Shown here in pieces: positions 34,300 to 42,533 of a stretch of 43,582 bases of DNA. The position numbers and the translations under genes were made by a program. The notes under the pieces were generated by a model that saw only the letters and a program-made list of their open reading frames with translations, was not told the origin of the DNA and did not search any database. Location: the NCBI GenBank assembly GCA_902584215.1, contig CACHYW010000006.1:1-43582 (forward strand), read 5' to 3'. Origin of the DNA: an uncultured Pelagibacteraceae bacterium. GTDB taxonomy: Bacteria; Pseudomonadota; Alphaproteobacteria; Pelagibacterales; AG-422-B15. Within the stretch, counting starts at the first letter, position 1; every line of letters begins with the position of its first letter.

Positions 34300-34488
34300 T
34301 TAAACAACTAGTCCGATCAGTCTATCAAGACCAAAACTAAAAATTTGGTCAATTATTAAGAAAAATACTGCCGCAAATGCAGTAATGATTACCACCATCA
34401 CGGATCCTGTAAGAGTTTCTCTAGAAGAAGGCCAAGTCACTTTGCCTCCTTCTCTTCTCACTTCTTGTATAAATTTTAATGGTTTCAT
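34300..34488 (-). CDS. secE: Preprotein translocase subunit SecE
   Basis: 62 aa single-TM; FIQEVRREGGKVTWPSSRETLTGSVMVVI upstream of nusG. Confidence 0.96.
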   Translation of the reverse strand: MKPLKFIQEVRREGGKVTWPSSRETLTGSVMVVIITAFAAVFFLIIDQIFSFGLDRLIGLVV

Positions 34489-34502
34489 AATTTTACCTTA
34501 AG

Positions 34503-34578
34503 TGGCAGGAGCGAAGGGACTCGAACCCCCAACCCCCGGTTTTGGAGACCGGTGCTCTACCAGTTGAGCTACACTCCT
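34503..34578 (-). tRNA. tRNA-Trp (CCA), 3' CCA encoded
   Basis: AGGAGTGTAGCTCAACTGGTAGAGCACCGGTCTCCAAAACCGGGGGTTGGGGGTTCGAGTCCCTTCGCTCCTGCCA; 76 nt cloverleaf. Confidence 0.97.
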
Positions 34579-34582
34579 CCAG

Positions 34583-35773
34583 TTACGAGATAATTTCCGT
34601 TACAACTCCAGAACCGACTGTGCGTCCACCTTCTCTGATCGCAAAACGAACTCCTTTATCCATTGCAATTGGCGCTATCATCTCAACTTCCATTGAAATG
34701 TTATCACCTGGCATAACCATCTCTGTACCGTCAGGAAGCTTACATACACCTGTAACGTCAGTTGTTCTAAAATAAAACTGAGGTCTGTAGTTTGTAAAGA
34801 AAGGTGTATGTCTTCCACCCTCTTCTTTTTTAAGAACATAAGCTTCACATTTGAATTTTGTATGAGGAGTGATAGTTCCAGGATGAGCAAGTACTTGGCC
34901 TCTCTCAACCTGATCTCTTTCAACACCTCTTAAAAGAGCACCAATATTGTCTCCAGCTTCACCTGTATCAAGAAGCTTTCTGAACATTTCTACTCCAGTA
35001 CACGTTGTTTTTTGTGTGTCCTTGATTCCTACGATTTCAAGTTCTTCACCAACTTTAACAATTCCACTTTCAACTCTACCTGTGCATACAGTACCTCTTC
35101 CAGAAATTGAAAATACGTCCTCAATTGGCATAAGGAATGGCTTATCCTTATCTCTCTCTGGTTGTGGAATAAATTCATCAACAGCTTTCATTAATTCCGC
35201 AATAGAATTCTTCCCTATTTCGTCATCTCTGCTCTCAACTGCCGCTAAAGCTGAGCCTTTAACGATCGGAGTTGTGTCACCAGGAAAATCATATTCATTC
35301 AGAATATCTCTAATTTCGACTTCAACGAGCTCGAGCAATTCAGCATCGTCAACTTGGTCAACTTTGTTAAGATAAACAACAATTGCTGGAACACCGACTT
35401 GACGTGCTAACAAAATGTGTTCTCTTGTTTGAGGCATAGGACCATCTGCTGCATTAACAACTAATATAGCGCCATCCATTTGAGCTGCGCCAGTTATCAT
35501 GTTCTTAACATAGTCGGCATGACCAGGACAATCTACGTGAGCATAATGTCTTGCATCAGTTGTGTATTCAACGTGAGCTGTAGAAATTGTAATTCCACGC
35601 TCTTTTTCTTCTGGTGCCTTATCAATTGCGTCATAAGCAGTAAATTCAGCACCACCAGACTCAGATAATACTTTTGTGATTGCTGCGGTCAAAGTAGTTT
35701 TACCATGATCCACGTGACCAATAGTGCCAACGTTACAATGCGGTTTACTACGATCGAATTTTTCTTTAGCCAT
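34583..35773 (-). CDS. tuf: Elongation factor Tu
   Basis: [62 protein letters not shown]. Confidence 0.99.
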   Translation of the reverse strand: MAKEKFDRSKPHCNVGTIGHVDHGKTTLTAAITKVLSESGGAEFTAYDAIDKAPEEKERGITISTAHVEYTTDARHYAHVDCPGHADYVKNMITGAAQMDGAILVVNAADGPMPQTREHILLARQVGVPAIVVYLNKVDQVDDAELLELVEVEIRDILNEYDFPGDTTPIVKGSALAAVESRDDEIGKNSIAELMKAVDEFIPQPERDKDKPFLMPIEDVFSISGRGTVCTGRVESGIVKVGEELEIVGIKDTQKTTCTGVEMFRKLLDTGEAGDNIGALLRGVERDQVERGQVLAHPGTITPHTKFKCEAYVLKKEEGGRHTPFFTNYRPQFYFRTTDVTGVCKLPDGTEMVMPGDNISMEVEMIAPIAMDKGVRFAIREGGRTVGSGVVTEIIS

Positions 35774-35811
35774 TTTTTTTGTCCTCTCAGTTTTTTAAAC
35801 AACTTTAGTTA

Positions 35812-35885
35812 TGGAGCGGGTGAAGGGAATCGAACCCTCGTAATCAGCTTGGAAGGCTGGAGCTTTACCACTAAGCTACACCCGC
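35812..35885 (-). tRNA. tRNA-Gly (TCC), 3' CCA encoded
   Basis: GCGGGTGTAGCTTAGTGGTAAAGCTCCAGCCTTCCAAGCTGATTACGAGGGTTCGATTCCCTTCACCCGCTCCA. Confidence 0.97.
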
Positions 35886-35919
35886 TAATTCCCTCAAGCT
35901 ACCCTAAGGTACCTTTACG

Positions 35920-36004
35920 TGGTGGAGGGGGTTGGATTCGAACCAACGTAAGCATAGCTAACGGGTTTACAGCCCGTCCCCTTTAACCACTCGGGCACCC
36001 CTCC
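35920..36004 (-). tRNA. tRNA-Tyr (GTA), long variable arm, 3' CCA encoded
   Basis: GGAGGGGTGCCCGAGTGGTTAAAGGGGACGGGCTGTAAACCCGTTAGCTATGCTTACGTTGGTTCGAATCCAACCCCCTCCACCA. Confidence 0.97.
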
Positions 36005-36071
36005 CGAGATAGTTTTTCAACATCTCAAGATAAGTTTCCCTAGACATAGTCTAATGAACCTTAAGGGGTGA

Positions 36072-36100
36072 CTTATATGTAAAAAAAGACCCTAAATCAA
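36072..36100 (-). promoter_or_regulatory. Candidate promoter for the tRNA-Tyr/tRNA-Gly/tuf/tRNA-Trp/secE-nusG unit
   Basis: Minus strand TTGATT, 17-nt spacer, TATAAG. Confidence 0.45.
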
Positions 36101-36115
36101 TAAATATTAATATTT

Positions 36116-36145
36116 TTGACCCAAAATTATTTTAAATGCTAAATT
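36116..36145 (+). promoter_or_regulatory. Candidate promoter for rlmB
   Basis: TTGACC (36116-36121), 18-nt spacer, TAAATT (36140-36145), about 10 nt before the start codon. Confidence 0.3.
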
Positions 36146-36154
36146 GATCTGTTG

Positions 36155-36925
36155 ATGAGAAATAAATTTAAAAAACCCCTTAAAAAAAGGCAAAATTCTA
36201 AGTATTGGATTGTTGGCCATCATGCTGTTGTTGCAGCCTTAAAGAATAAAAAAAGAGAGAAATATGAAATTGTCTTCACTGCAGAGGCAAAAAAGAAGTT
36301 AGAAAAACAGGTAAATCTAAAAGATTTAAAGATTATTAAAAAGATTAAAAATCGAGAAGAAATTGAAAACTTATTAGGAGAGAAGTCTAACCATCAAGGA
36401 ATCTGTCTCAAAGCAAACAAAATTGCTAATCAAGAATTAAAGGAGCTGATTAGTAATGTGAGGTCTAACAAATCTCTAATTGTTTTGCTGGATCAATTAG
36501 AAGACCCCCAAAATGTTGGAGCAATATTTAGATCAGCTTTAGCATTTAAATTAAATGGCGTTATCATGACGGAAAATAACTCAGTTAATGAAAACGCATT
36601 TTTAACCAAAGCAGCATCTGGAGGCATCGATAAATTACCATTTGCAAAAATTAAAAATATAAGCTCCTGTATTAAATTACTAAAAGACTCAGGTTATTGG
36701 ATCTATGGTTTAGATGTAAATACAAATAAAACAATTGACCAAATTAATTACCCAAAAAAAGTGGTGATTGTATTAGGATCAGAACATAGAGGAATAAGAA
36801 AAATTACTTCTTCTATTTGTGACGAGATTATCAAAATTGAGATGAATAATCAGATCGAAAGTTTAAATGTATCCAATACTGCTGCTATCGCATTTTTTCA
36901 TATATCCAAAAGTATGATTGACTAG
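36155..36925 (+). CDS. rlmB: TrmH/SpoU-family rRNA 2'-O-methyltransferase (RlmB-like)
   Basis: WIVGHHAVVAALKNKKREK; LIVLLDQLEDPQNVGAIFRSA; VVIVLGSEHRGI; ESLNVSNTAAIAFFH. Confidence 0.9.
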   Translation: MRNKFKKPLKKRQNSKYWIVGHHAVVAALKNKKREKYEIVFTAEAKKKLEKQVNLKDLKIIKKIKNREEIENLLGEKSNHQGICLKANKIANQELKELISNVRSNKSLIVLLDQLEDPQNVGAIFRSALAFKLNGVIMTENNSVNENAFLTKAASGGIDKLPFAKIKNISSCIKLLKDSGYWIYGLDVNTNKTIDQINYPKKVVIVLGSEHRGIRKITSSICDEIIKIEMNNQIESLNVSNTAAIAFFHISKSMID

Positions 36926-36933
36926 TTATTAAT

Positions 36934-37032
36934 CTAAATAGCTAGCGAAATCATAGCGATCACAAGTATAAAAAACACAATCAGGTATGCGAGAGCGATT
37001 TGACCGCCTATAAAATCTAAAAATTTTTTCAT
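36934..37032 (-). CDS. Candidate 32-aa single-TM small protein
   Basis: Manual translation: MKKFLDFIGGQIALAYLIVFFILVIAMISLAI*. No good Shine-Dalgarno; below track length cutoff. Confidence 0.4.
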   Translation of the reverse strand: MKKFLDFIGGQIALAYLIVFFILVIAMISLAI

Positions 37033-37156
37033 GCTTTTATAATAATTTATATTCACCTAAAGAATATATATATTTAATAAAAAAAACTATTATTTAGCTG
37101 TAATTCCTCATTATATTTTGTGGAATTTATTAAAAAATAAATGTATATTTTCGATA

Positions 37157-38095
37157 ATGACTTTCTTTAAAAAGCTATCTATTATTTTCTTGTTTTTATC
37201 ATCTGCTTTTGCGGTTAGCGCTAATGATACACTAAGTAAAATTATCGACGACAAACTCTCACAAGGCCTTGCTGGCATAGGTAACTCAATATCTGAACTA
37301 ATTCCTGGTGAGGGAGTTACTGAAATAACGATTTCTGAGCAGGACAACTATGATTTAAAATATTCAGCACTTGTTGTGAGACCAATTGTAATTAATCCAT
37401 ATGATAAACTTAGTGATAAACATTTATATTTTACTCAAATACGAATTGGCAATCAGGAACCATTTGCTAATGGAGATGAAAGAACAGTTTTAAATGCAGG
37501 ACTAGGTTTTAGAACTCTAACAAATAACGATAGTGCAGTGTTAGGTTTAAATATTTTTCACGATTACGAATTTGATGAAGGTCATCAAAGAGGAAGTATT
37601 GGCGTTGAATATTCAGCCAGTAATTTTCAACTTTATGCAAATGTTTACGACCGCTTATCAGATAGTGTGAGCTATACTTCTGGATCTTCTACAATTGTCG
37701 AAGAAGTTGTAAATGGATATGATTATTCCATTGTAGGTGCAGCTCCATATCTACCTTGGGCTAAAATTATTTATACTGGATACAGTTGGGACAGGCAAGG
37801 AGCTGATTTAGAAGGCAATAGAATATCACTTGAAGCTAATGTGCTTCAAGGTATTGTCTTTGAGTATGGCAAAAATGATATTGATAACAGCTCGGATGAC
37901 GAAGATTTTTATAAGCTGACCTTTAAGTGGCCAAATAACTCATCAACTCCAACAATTTTCAATGAAACAATCTCAGAAAATATTTTTCCTCTAGTTGACA
38001 TGTCAAATGAGATGCTCGGCAAGGTAAGGAGAACGAATAATATAATTACTCAGAAGACTGGTGAAGGTGGATTCATAATTGTAAGAGGGACTTGA
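37157..38095 (+). CDS. Inverse-autotransporter (intimin/invasin-like) beta-domain protein without a passenger
   Basis: Signal peptide MTFFKKLSIIFLFLSSAFAVSA; NAGLGFRTLTNNDSAVLGLNIFHDYEFDEGHQRGSIGVEYSASNFQLYANVYDRLSDS resembles the invasin beta-domain pattern; C-terminal KVRRTNNIITQ resembles the intimin post-barrel linker. Ends soon after. Confidence 0.72.
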   Translation: MTFFKKLSIIFLFLSSAFAVSANDTLSKIIDDKLSQGLAGIGNSISELIPGEGVTEITISEQDNYDLKYSALVVRPIVINPYDKLSDKHLYFTQIRIGNQEPFANGDERTVLNAGLGFRTLTNNDSAVLGLNIFHDYEFDEGHQRGSIGVEYSASNFQLYANVYDRLSDSVSYTSGSSTIVEEVVNGYDYSIVGAAPYLPWAKIIYTGYSWDRQGADLEGNRISLEANVLQGIVFEYGKNDIDNSSDDEDFYKLTFKWPNNSSTPTIFNETISENIFPLVDMSNEMLGKVRRTNNIITQKTGEGGFIIVRGT

Positions 38096-38097
38096 AC

Positions 38098-39165
38098 ATG
38101 AATTATATTATCAAATTATTGCTTCTTAAGATCACAATTCTATTATTTGCATTTACAAATGCCATAGCGAATTCAAATGTGAGTGGAGCGTGGACTTATG
38201 GAGCATACGGAACGCCTACTGTATTCAAAGTCAAACCACTATCTATGGAACTTTGTGCCTCTTTTGATATTTCGACGGGAATATGCAATGGAGAAAATGA
38301 TGTCACCTTTACTCCAAATGTAACAGAAGACAATGGCAGGTGTGATCTAGCTGGAGTGGCTCCAGGAGCTGTTGCTTGCACTGCTGCTGGTACAGAAGGG
38401 ATACCTAAAAACGTAACTTATAATTATATGAAGGCAACAATTTCTCGAACAATGTGGCTGACAGGATCAGTTGAGCCAAAAGATGCTAACGGAGATACGA
38501 TACAATGGCAAAACGACTCTAATTATAACGGAAGTTTAAGTCAATGTGTAACAAACAGCTCCAATACTAATACAAATGGATCGTCTGCGCCACTTGGCTC
38601 TATATCAGGAGCGCCGAGTGAACAAGCTATATATTTTATGAATGGGCCAGGTAATGAAGATTTCTACGGAAATGCCAATGCTGAATCATGGTCTGCATCG
38701 AGAGGAAATAGTCAAGATAATCCTCTTGCTACACCTGACTGGAACGCAGGTTGTGGCTCAAATGATTTTACGACTTTTCAGGAACTAGAATTTGTTTCAG
38801 TCACTCCACTTGACTCAGCGGGTTATAATTCTGCAACAACTTCATCATGTGGAAATTATAGTTACTATAATGATTACTCTGGAGTATGGCAGGAAGATGG
38901 TACTGGAAACGAAATAACCAGACAGATTATTTGGCAGAGTGGTTTATCATCTTCCGATGAAGGGCTTGTTATGATTTATAAACTGACTTCTCCCTACACA
39001 AGAACATCAGATACACCCCCAACTTTAAAAATGGCATTTGATGTTACGGGTGGACTTAGAGCACAATTCGCACAATATACTGCAGACGAAGATCCAAGCC
39101 CTGGGACAGAATTCTGCACAATTGATGTAGGGCGTCCATCTGTTACGATTACTATATCAGATTAA
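38098..39165 (+). CDS. Secreted protein of unknown function, 8 cysteines
   Basis: Signal peptide MNYIIKLLLLKITILLFAFTNAIA; Asn/Ser/Gly/Thr-rich; starts 2 nt after the upstream TGA. No domain recognised. Confidence 0.75.
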   Translation: MNYIIKLLLLKITILLFAFTNAIANSNVSGAWTYGAYGTPTVFKVKPLSMELCASFDISTGICNGENDVTFTPNVTEDNGRCDLAGVAPGAVACTAAGTEGIPKNVTYNYMKATISRTMWLTGSVEPKDANGDTIQWQNDSNYNGSLSQCVTNSSNTNTNGSSAPLGSISGAPSEQAIYFMNGPGNEDFYGNANAESWSASRGNSQDNPLATPDWNAGCGSNDFTTFQELEFVSVTPLDSAGYNSATTSSCGNYSYYNDYSGVWQEDGTGNEITRQIIWQSGLSSSDEGLVMIYKLTSPYTRTSDTPPTLKMAFDVTGGLRAQFAQYTADEDPSPGTEFCTIDVGRPSVTITISD

Positions 39166-39203
39166 ATCTATAGACTAAAAATTATATGTAATTTATAAGT
39201 TTT

Positions 39204-39231
39204 CATTCAATATTTATAAAATTATTGAATG
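39204..39231 (+). repeat. 9-bp perfect inverted repeat between the secreted-protein gene and tRNA-Thr
   Basis: cattcaata-tttataaaat-tattgaatg; no T-tract, so terminator role is uncertain. Confidence 0.4.
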
Positions 39232-39238
39232 CCTCTTA

Positions 39239-39314
39239 GCCCCTATAGCTCAATTGGTAGAGCAATTGATTTGTAATCAATAGGTTCGCGGTTCAAGTCC
39301 GTGTGGGGGCACCA
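39239..39314 (+). tRNA. tRNA-Thr (TGT), 3' CCA encoded
   Basis: GCCCCTATAGCTCAATTGGTAGAGCAATTGATTTGTAATCAATAGGTTCGCGGTTCAAGTCCGTGTGGGGGCACCA. Confidence 0.97.
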
Positions 39315-39406
39315 CCTTTTCATTGGTATAGATTTCTATGACATAAATTTGCTTGTAAGGTAACAGCTGATATTTGTGAATTAACTTAATAATTTGATTT
39401 TGATAT

Positions 39407-39434
39407 TGAGTGGGATGATTTCTCAACCCACTCA
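39407..39434 (-). terminator. Hairpin just past the stop of the 90-aa ORF
   Basis: TGAGTGGG-12 nt-CCCACTCA perfect 8-bp stem; only weak T content follows. Confidence 0.45.
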
Positions 39435-39442
39435 TTTATTAA

Positions 39443-39715
39443 TCAGTCAAGCTCGACTGCAACTGTACCCATCATTCCACCTGTTGTGGTCATGCCTACA
39501 GCTTTACCAGCCGCTGCTCTAATTTCATCAATGTTAGCTTTCACTTGTTCCTCGCTGCTCCAGATAGTCATAGTTCTGAGTGTTTTTTCGCCCGTGACTG
39601 TTGCGCGCATATTAGTTGCTCCGTGCTTTTTCATCTCAGGCCAAAAACCTTTCATATTTTCAACAGCATTATTAATATTTCCGTCAAATTCCCAATCGGT
39701 AAAAGATACAAACAT
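39443..39715 (-). CDS. Small conserved-looking protein, possible dimeric alpha/beta-barrel (ABM-like) fold
   Basis: 90 aa; MFVSFTDWEFDGNINNAVENMKGFWPEMKKHGATNMRATVTGEKTLRTMTIWSSEEQVKANIDEIRAAAGKA. Fold call is by pattern only. Confidence 0.6.
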   Translation of the reverse strand: MFVSFTDWEFDGNINNAVENMKGFWPEMKKHGATNMRATVTGEKTLRTMTIWSSEEQVKANIDEIRAAAGKAVGMTTTGGMMGTVAVELD

Positions 39716-39759
39716 TTATTACTCCATATTTTTTAATAATAATTAGAGAGTATATCGAC

Positions 39760-39813
39760 CAATTGATTTATAATCAACAGATTAGCAGTTCAAGTCCGTG
39801 TATGGGGACTCCA
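39760..39813 (+). pseudogene. Decayed 3' portion of a tRNA-Thr copy
   Basis: 39760-39801 matches 39263-39304 at 37 of 42 positions by eye, then TATGGGGACTCCA vs TGGGGGCACCA. Anticodon position TAT, T-stem broken, no 5' acceptor arm. Confidence 0.75.
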
Positions 39814-39823
39814 TTAAAAAAAA

Positions 39824-40450
39824 TTAATCTGTATAGCCGTTAATTGATTTAGTAGTAGTGCTTTTAGCAATAGATCTATTGTCTTTCAGAGTTTTGAAAA
39901 AATAATCACCAATCATATTTGTAATACCCCAATTATAATTTTCATTATGAAAGTGATGACTCATATGTGCGTCACGAAGACTCTTACCAATTTTAGTTAA
40001 AGGTTTATAGTTTTTTGAATGGTGCGCTAAATGTATCCACTCGTACCAAAGATGATATATAAGGTGTCCAGTAAATGGAACCATGGCAGCACCAAAACTC
40101 CAAAAAATTAATGAATAAAATAAATAAACCTGACCGTATGTATAAATTAGATATCTCCAAGGTGCGAACTGAAGTTTTATGTTGTCGGGATCTCGATGAT
40201 GTCCATGATGAAGAACTATTTGGTATCTTCTATACCAACCATCTTTTTTTGTAAGTTCAACATGTAGCTGGTATTTGTGAACATACCATTCATAAAATGG
40301 AGCGAGTAAGATTGGAATAAATATCCAAATTAGATACTCATTTACAAGGCCAGTATTGAAAATGTAAACTGCACCAAATACAGCCATCAAGATAAAGCCT
40401 ATTACGGTTGAATGAGAAAAATAATTTTTAAATACGCTACTCATATTCAT
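39824..40450 (-). CDS. Fatty acid hydroxylase/sterol desaturase superfamily membrane di-iron protein
   Basis: 208 aa; His clusters HKYQLH, HHGHHRDPD, HLAHHSKNY, HMSHHFHNE plus TM segments. Confidence 0.8.
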   Translation of the reverse strand: MNMSSVFKNYFSHSTVIGFILMAVFGAVYIFNTGLVNEYLIWIFIPILLAPFYEWYVHKYQLHVELTKKDGWYRRYQIVLHHGHHRDPDNIKLQFAPWRYLIYTYGQVYLFYSLIFWSFGAAMVPFTGHLIYHLWYEWIHLAHHSKNYKPLTKIGKSLRDAHMSHHFHNENYNWGITNMIGDYFFKTLKDNRSIAKSTTTKSINGYTD

Positions 40451-40454
40451 ATTA

Positions 40455-40482
40455 TATAGGACGGAATTTCCTCCGTCCTATA
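40455..40482 (-). promoter_or_regulatory. Strong 11-bp stem-loop between fdh and the hydroxylase gene
   Basis: Minus strand TATAGGACGGA-GGAAAT-TCCGTCCTATA; no downstream T-tract. Confidence 0.55.
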
Positions 40483-40492
40483 GAAAAAACAA

Positions 40493-41692
40493 TTATTTTT
40501 TTTGGTACTTAGCCGCTTCCTCAGAGCCACCTGTTGCAGTACCTTTACTGTAGGAGTGGGCCCCCATACCAGCTAGTTCGCCATTTTGAACAATAAGATA
40601 TGGATCTCTTATAGGTGATCCATCAAAGAAACATTCAAGGATTTCTCTTACACCTGCAGCATATCTTGCTTGCGCTGATAGCGACGTTCCTGAGGTATGC
40701 GGAGTCATTCCGTGATGAGGCATTGTTCTCCACACATGATCATTTGGTGCTGGTTGAGGAAACCATACATCTCCTGCATAACCACTGAGCTGACCAGATT
40801 CAAGTGCACGGGCAATTGCATCTTTATCGCAAATTTTACCTCTAGCAGTGTTTACAATGTATGCTCCTCTTTTCATCTTACCTATTAATTCATCATTAAA
40901 CATATGCTCGGTTTCAGGGTGCAGTGGACAGTTAATTGTTACTACATCACAAACCTTTACCATAGACTCAACTGACTCATGAAAAGTAAGGTTTAATTCT
41001 TTTTCAACTTCATCGGGTAGTTTATGTCGATCAAAGTAGTGCATATGAACATCAAAATGTTTTAATTTTCTTAATGCATCTAAACCAATACGACCAGCTG
41101 CCACGGTTCCAACGTGCATACCTTCAAGATCATAAGAGCGCTGTACAGCGTCAGCAATATTCCATCCACCTTCATTAATAATTCTATGTTGATTGTGGTA
41201 ATCTCTGACCAAAGATAGAATTTGCATAACAATATGTTCTGCAACTGATCTTGAATTACAAAAAGTTACCTCTACAACATCAACTTTACGATCCATTGCA
41301 GCTTGTAAATCAACATGATCTGAACCAATTCCTGCTGTAATTGCCATTTTTAGATTTGGAGCTGTCTCCATCTTTTCCCTTGTTAGATAGTAAGGAAAGA
41401 AGGGTTGAGATATAACTACATCTGCATCTACTAATTCTTTATCAGCTTGACAGCCATCACCGTCTTTATCGGATGTAACAACAAGTGTATGTCCAGCATC
41501 TTCAAGAAATTTTCTCAAACCAAGCTCACCTGATACGCAGCCTAACAACTCGCCAGGTATGAAGTCTATTGCCTTGGGTGATGGAAGTGTCATGCCATCA
41601 GGATACTTATCTAACTTTGGAATATCATCTAAAGCATACTTCGATGGCATTCCACCTTTTGGGTCATCATATAAAATGCATAATATTTTCAT
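40493..41692 (-). CDS. fdh: NAD-dependent formate dehydrogenase (single-subunit, D-2-hydroxyacid dehydrogenase family)
   Basis: 399 aa; PFFPYYLTREKMETAPNLKMAITAGIGSDHVDLQAAM, VTFCNSRSVAEHIVMQIL, GTVAAGRIGLDALRKL, YAGDVWFPQPAPNDHVWRTMPHHGMTPHTSGTSL. Confidence 0.92.
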   Translation of the reverse strand: MKILCILYDDPKGGMPSKYALDDIPKLDKYPDGMTLPSPKAIDFIPGELLGCVSGELGLRKFLEDAGHTLVVTSDKDGDGCQADKELVDADVVISQPFFPYYLTREKMETAPNLKMAITAGIGSDHVDLQAAMDRKVDVVEVTFCNSRSVAEHIVMQILSLVRDYHNQHRIINEGGWNIADAVQRSYDLEGMHVGTVAAGRIGLDALRKLKHFDVHMHYFDRHKLPDEVEKELNLTFHESVESMVKVCDVVTINCPLHPETEHMFNDELIGKMKRGAYIVNTARGKICDKDAIARALESGQLSGYAGDVWFPQPAPNDHVWRTMPHHGMTPHTSGTSLSAQARYAAGVREILECFFDGSPIRDPYLIVQNGELAGMGAHSYSKGTATGGSEEAAKYQKK

Positions 41693-41783
41693 TAATTTCT
41701 CCTATTGTATTTGTCTTGAATATTCGATTTTTCCGAAAGAAACTATGTCTGTAAATGGATAGTTCGTCAATTATAATCGATTT

Positions 41784-42533
41784 CTAATTCATGAATGATG
41801 AATCTAATTTTTCCATCTTTCTTCTTACTGCTGGCCATAAAAGTGCTCCAGCCATTCCTTGAGTAGCCTCCCCTTGCTGTCTGGTAGTTTCGATTGCCTC
41901 TGGTGATGGGTTATTTAATTCTAGTTTGCCAGCCATTGCACGAACTTGATAAGTACATGCTCTTTCTAAAAAGTAGATATAAGTAAAAGCATCGGCAACA
42001 TTTTTACCTGCAGCTAAAGTACCGTGGTTACGTAAAATCATTAAATTTTTATCCCCTAAATCAGCAACAAGTCTTTTTTTCTCATCCTCAAGTAGAGCAA
42101 CACCTTCATAATCATGGTAAGCGATTTGGTTACGAACAAGCATTCCAGTTTGCGCCAAGGGCAAGAGACCATCTTTTAAGGAAGCTACTGCAACACCATC
42201 ATCTGAATGTAAATGAACAATACAATGAGCATCGCTTCTTGCTTCGTGAATTGCGCTATGAATAATAAATCCAGCAGGATTAATAGGATTGTTAGTCTCA
42301 CTGATAATCTTGCCGTTAATATCAACTTTTACTAGGTTTGAAGCTGTTATTTCATCAAACAAAAATCCATATGGGTTTATTAAAAAATGATCTTCAGTAC
42401 CAGGTACTCTTGCAGATATATGGGTAAAAATTAAATCATCCCAACCAAAGTAAGGTATTGTTCTATAAAAGGCTGCTAGATCTACTCTTACATCCCATTC
42501 TTCTTTTGAAACTGAATTTTTTACATCAACCAT
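41784..42533 (-). CDS. Class II aldolase/adducin family protein
   Basis: 249 aa; FTHISARVPGTEDHFLINPYGFLFDEIT, HSAIHEARSDAHCIVHLHSDDGVAVA, MILRNHGTLAAGKNVADAFTYIYFLERAC. Confidence 0.9.
   Translation of the reverse strand: MVDVKNSVSKEEWDVRVDLAAFYRTIPYFGWDDLIFTHISARVPGTEDHFLINPYGFLFDEITASNLVKVDINGKIISETNNPINPAGFIIHSAIHEARSDAHCIVHLHSDDGVAVASLKDGLLPLAQTGMLVRNQIAYHDYEGVALLEDEKKRLVADLGDKNLMILRNHGTLAAGKNVADAFTYIYFLERACTYQVRAMAGKLELNNPSPEAIETTRQQGEATQGMAGALLWPAVRRKMEKLDSSFMN

Noticed and set aside
34947-35375. 142-aa plus-strand Ser/Thr-rich ORF
   Set aside because: Antisense shadow of tuf; composition reflects codon usage on the other strand.
35705-35986. Plus-strand 93-aa ORF ending GAGEGNRTLVISLEGWSF...GGGGWIRTNVSIANGFTARPL
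   Set aside because: It is the antisense translation of tRNA-Gly and tRNA-Tyr plus the tuf 5' end; a well-known type of spurious ORF.
36041-36053. TAGAC-ATA-GTCTA short palindrome upstream of tRNA-Tyr
   Set aside because: Only a 5-bp stem in an AT-rich leader; compatible with chance, no regulator site recognised.
39760-39813. Functional second tRNA with a TAT anticodon
   Set aside because: No 5' acceptor arm or proper D-arm, mismatched T-stem; treated as a pseudo-tRNA fragment.
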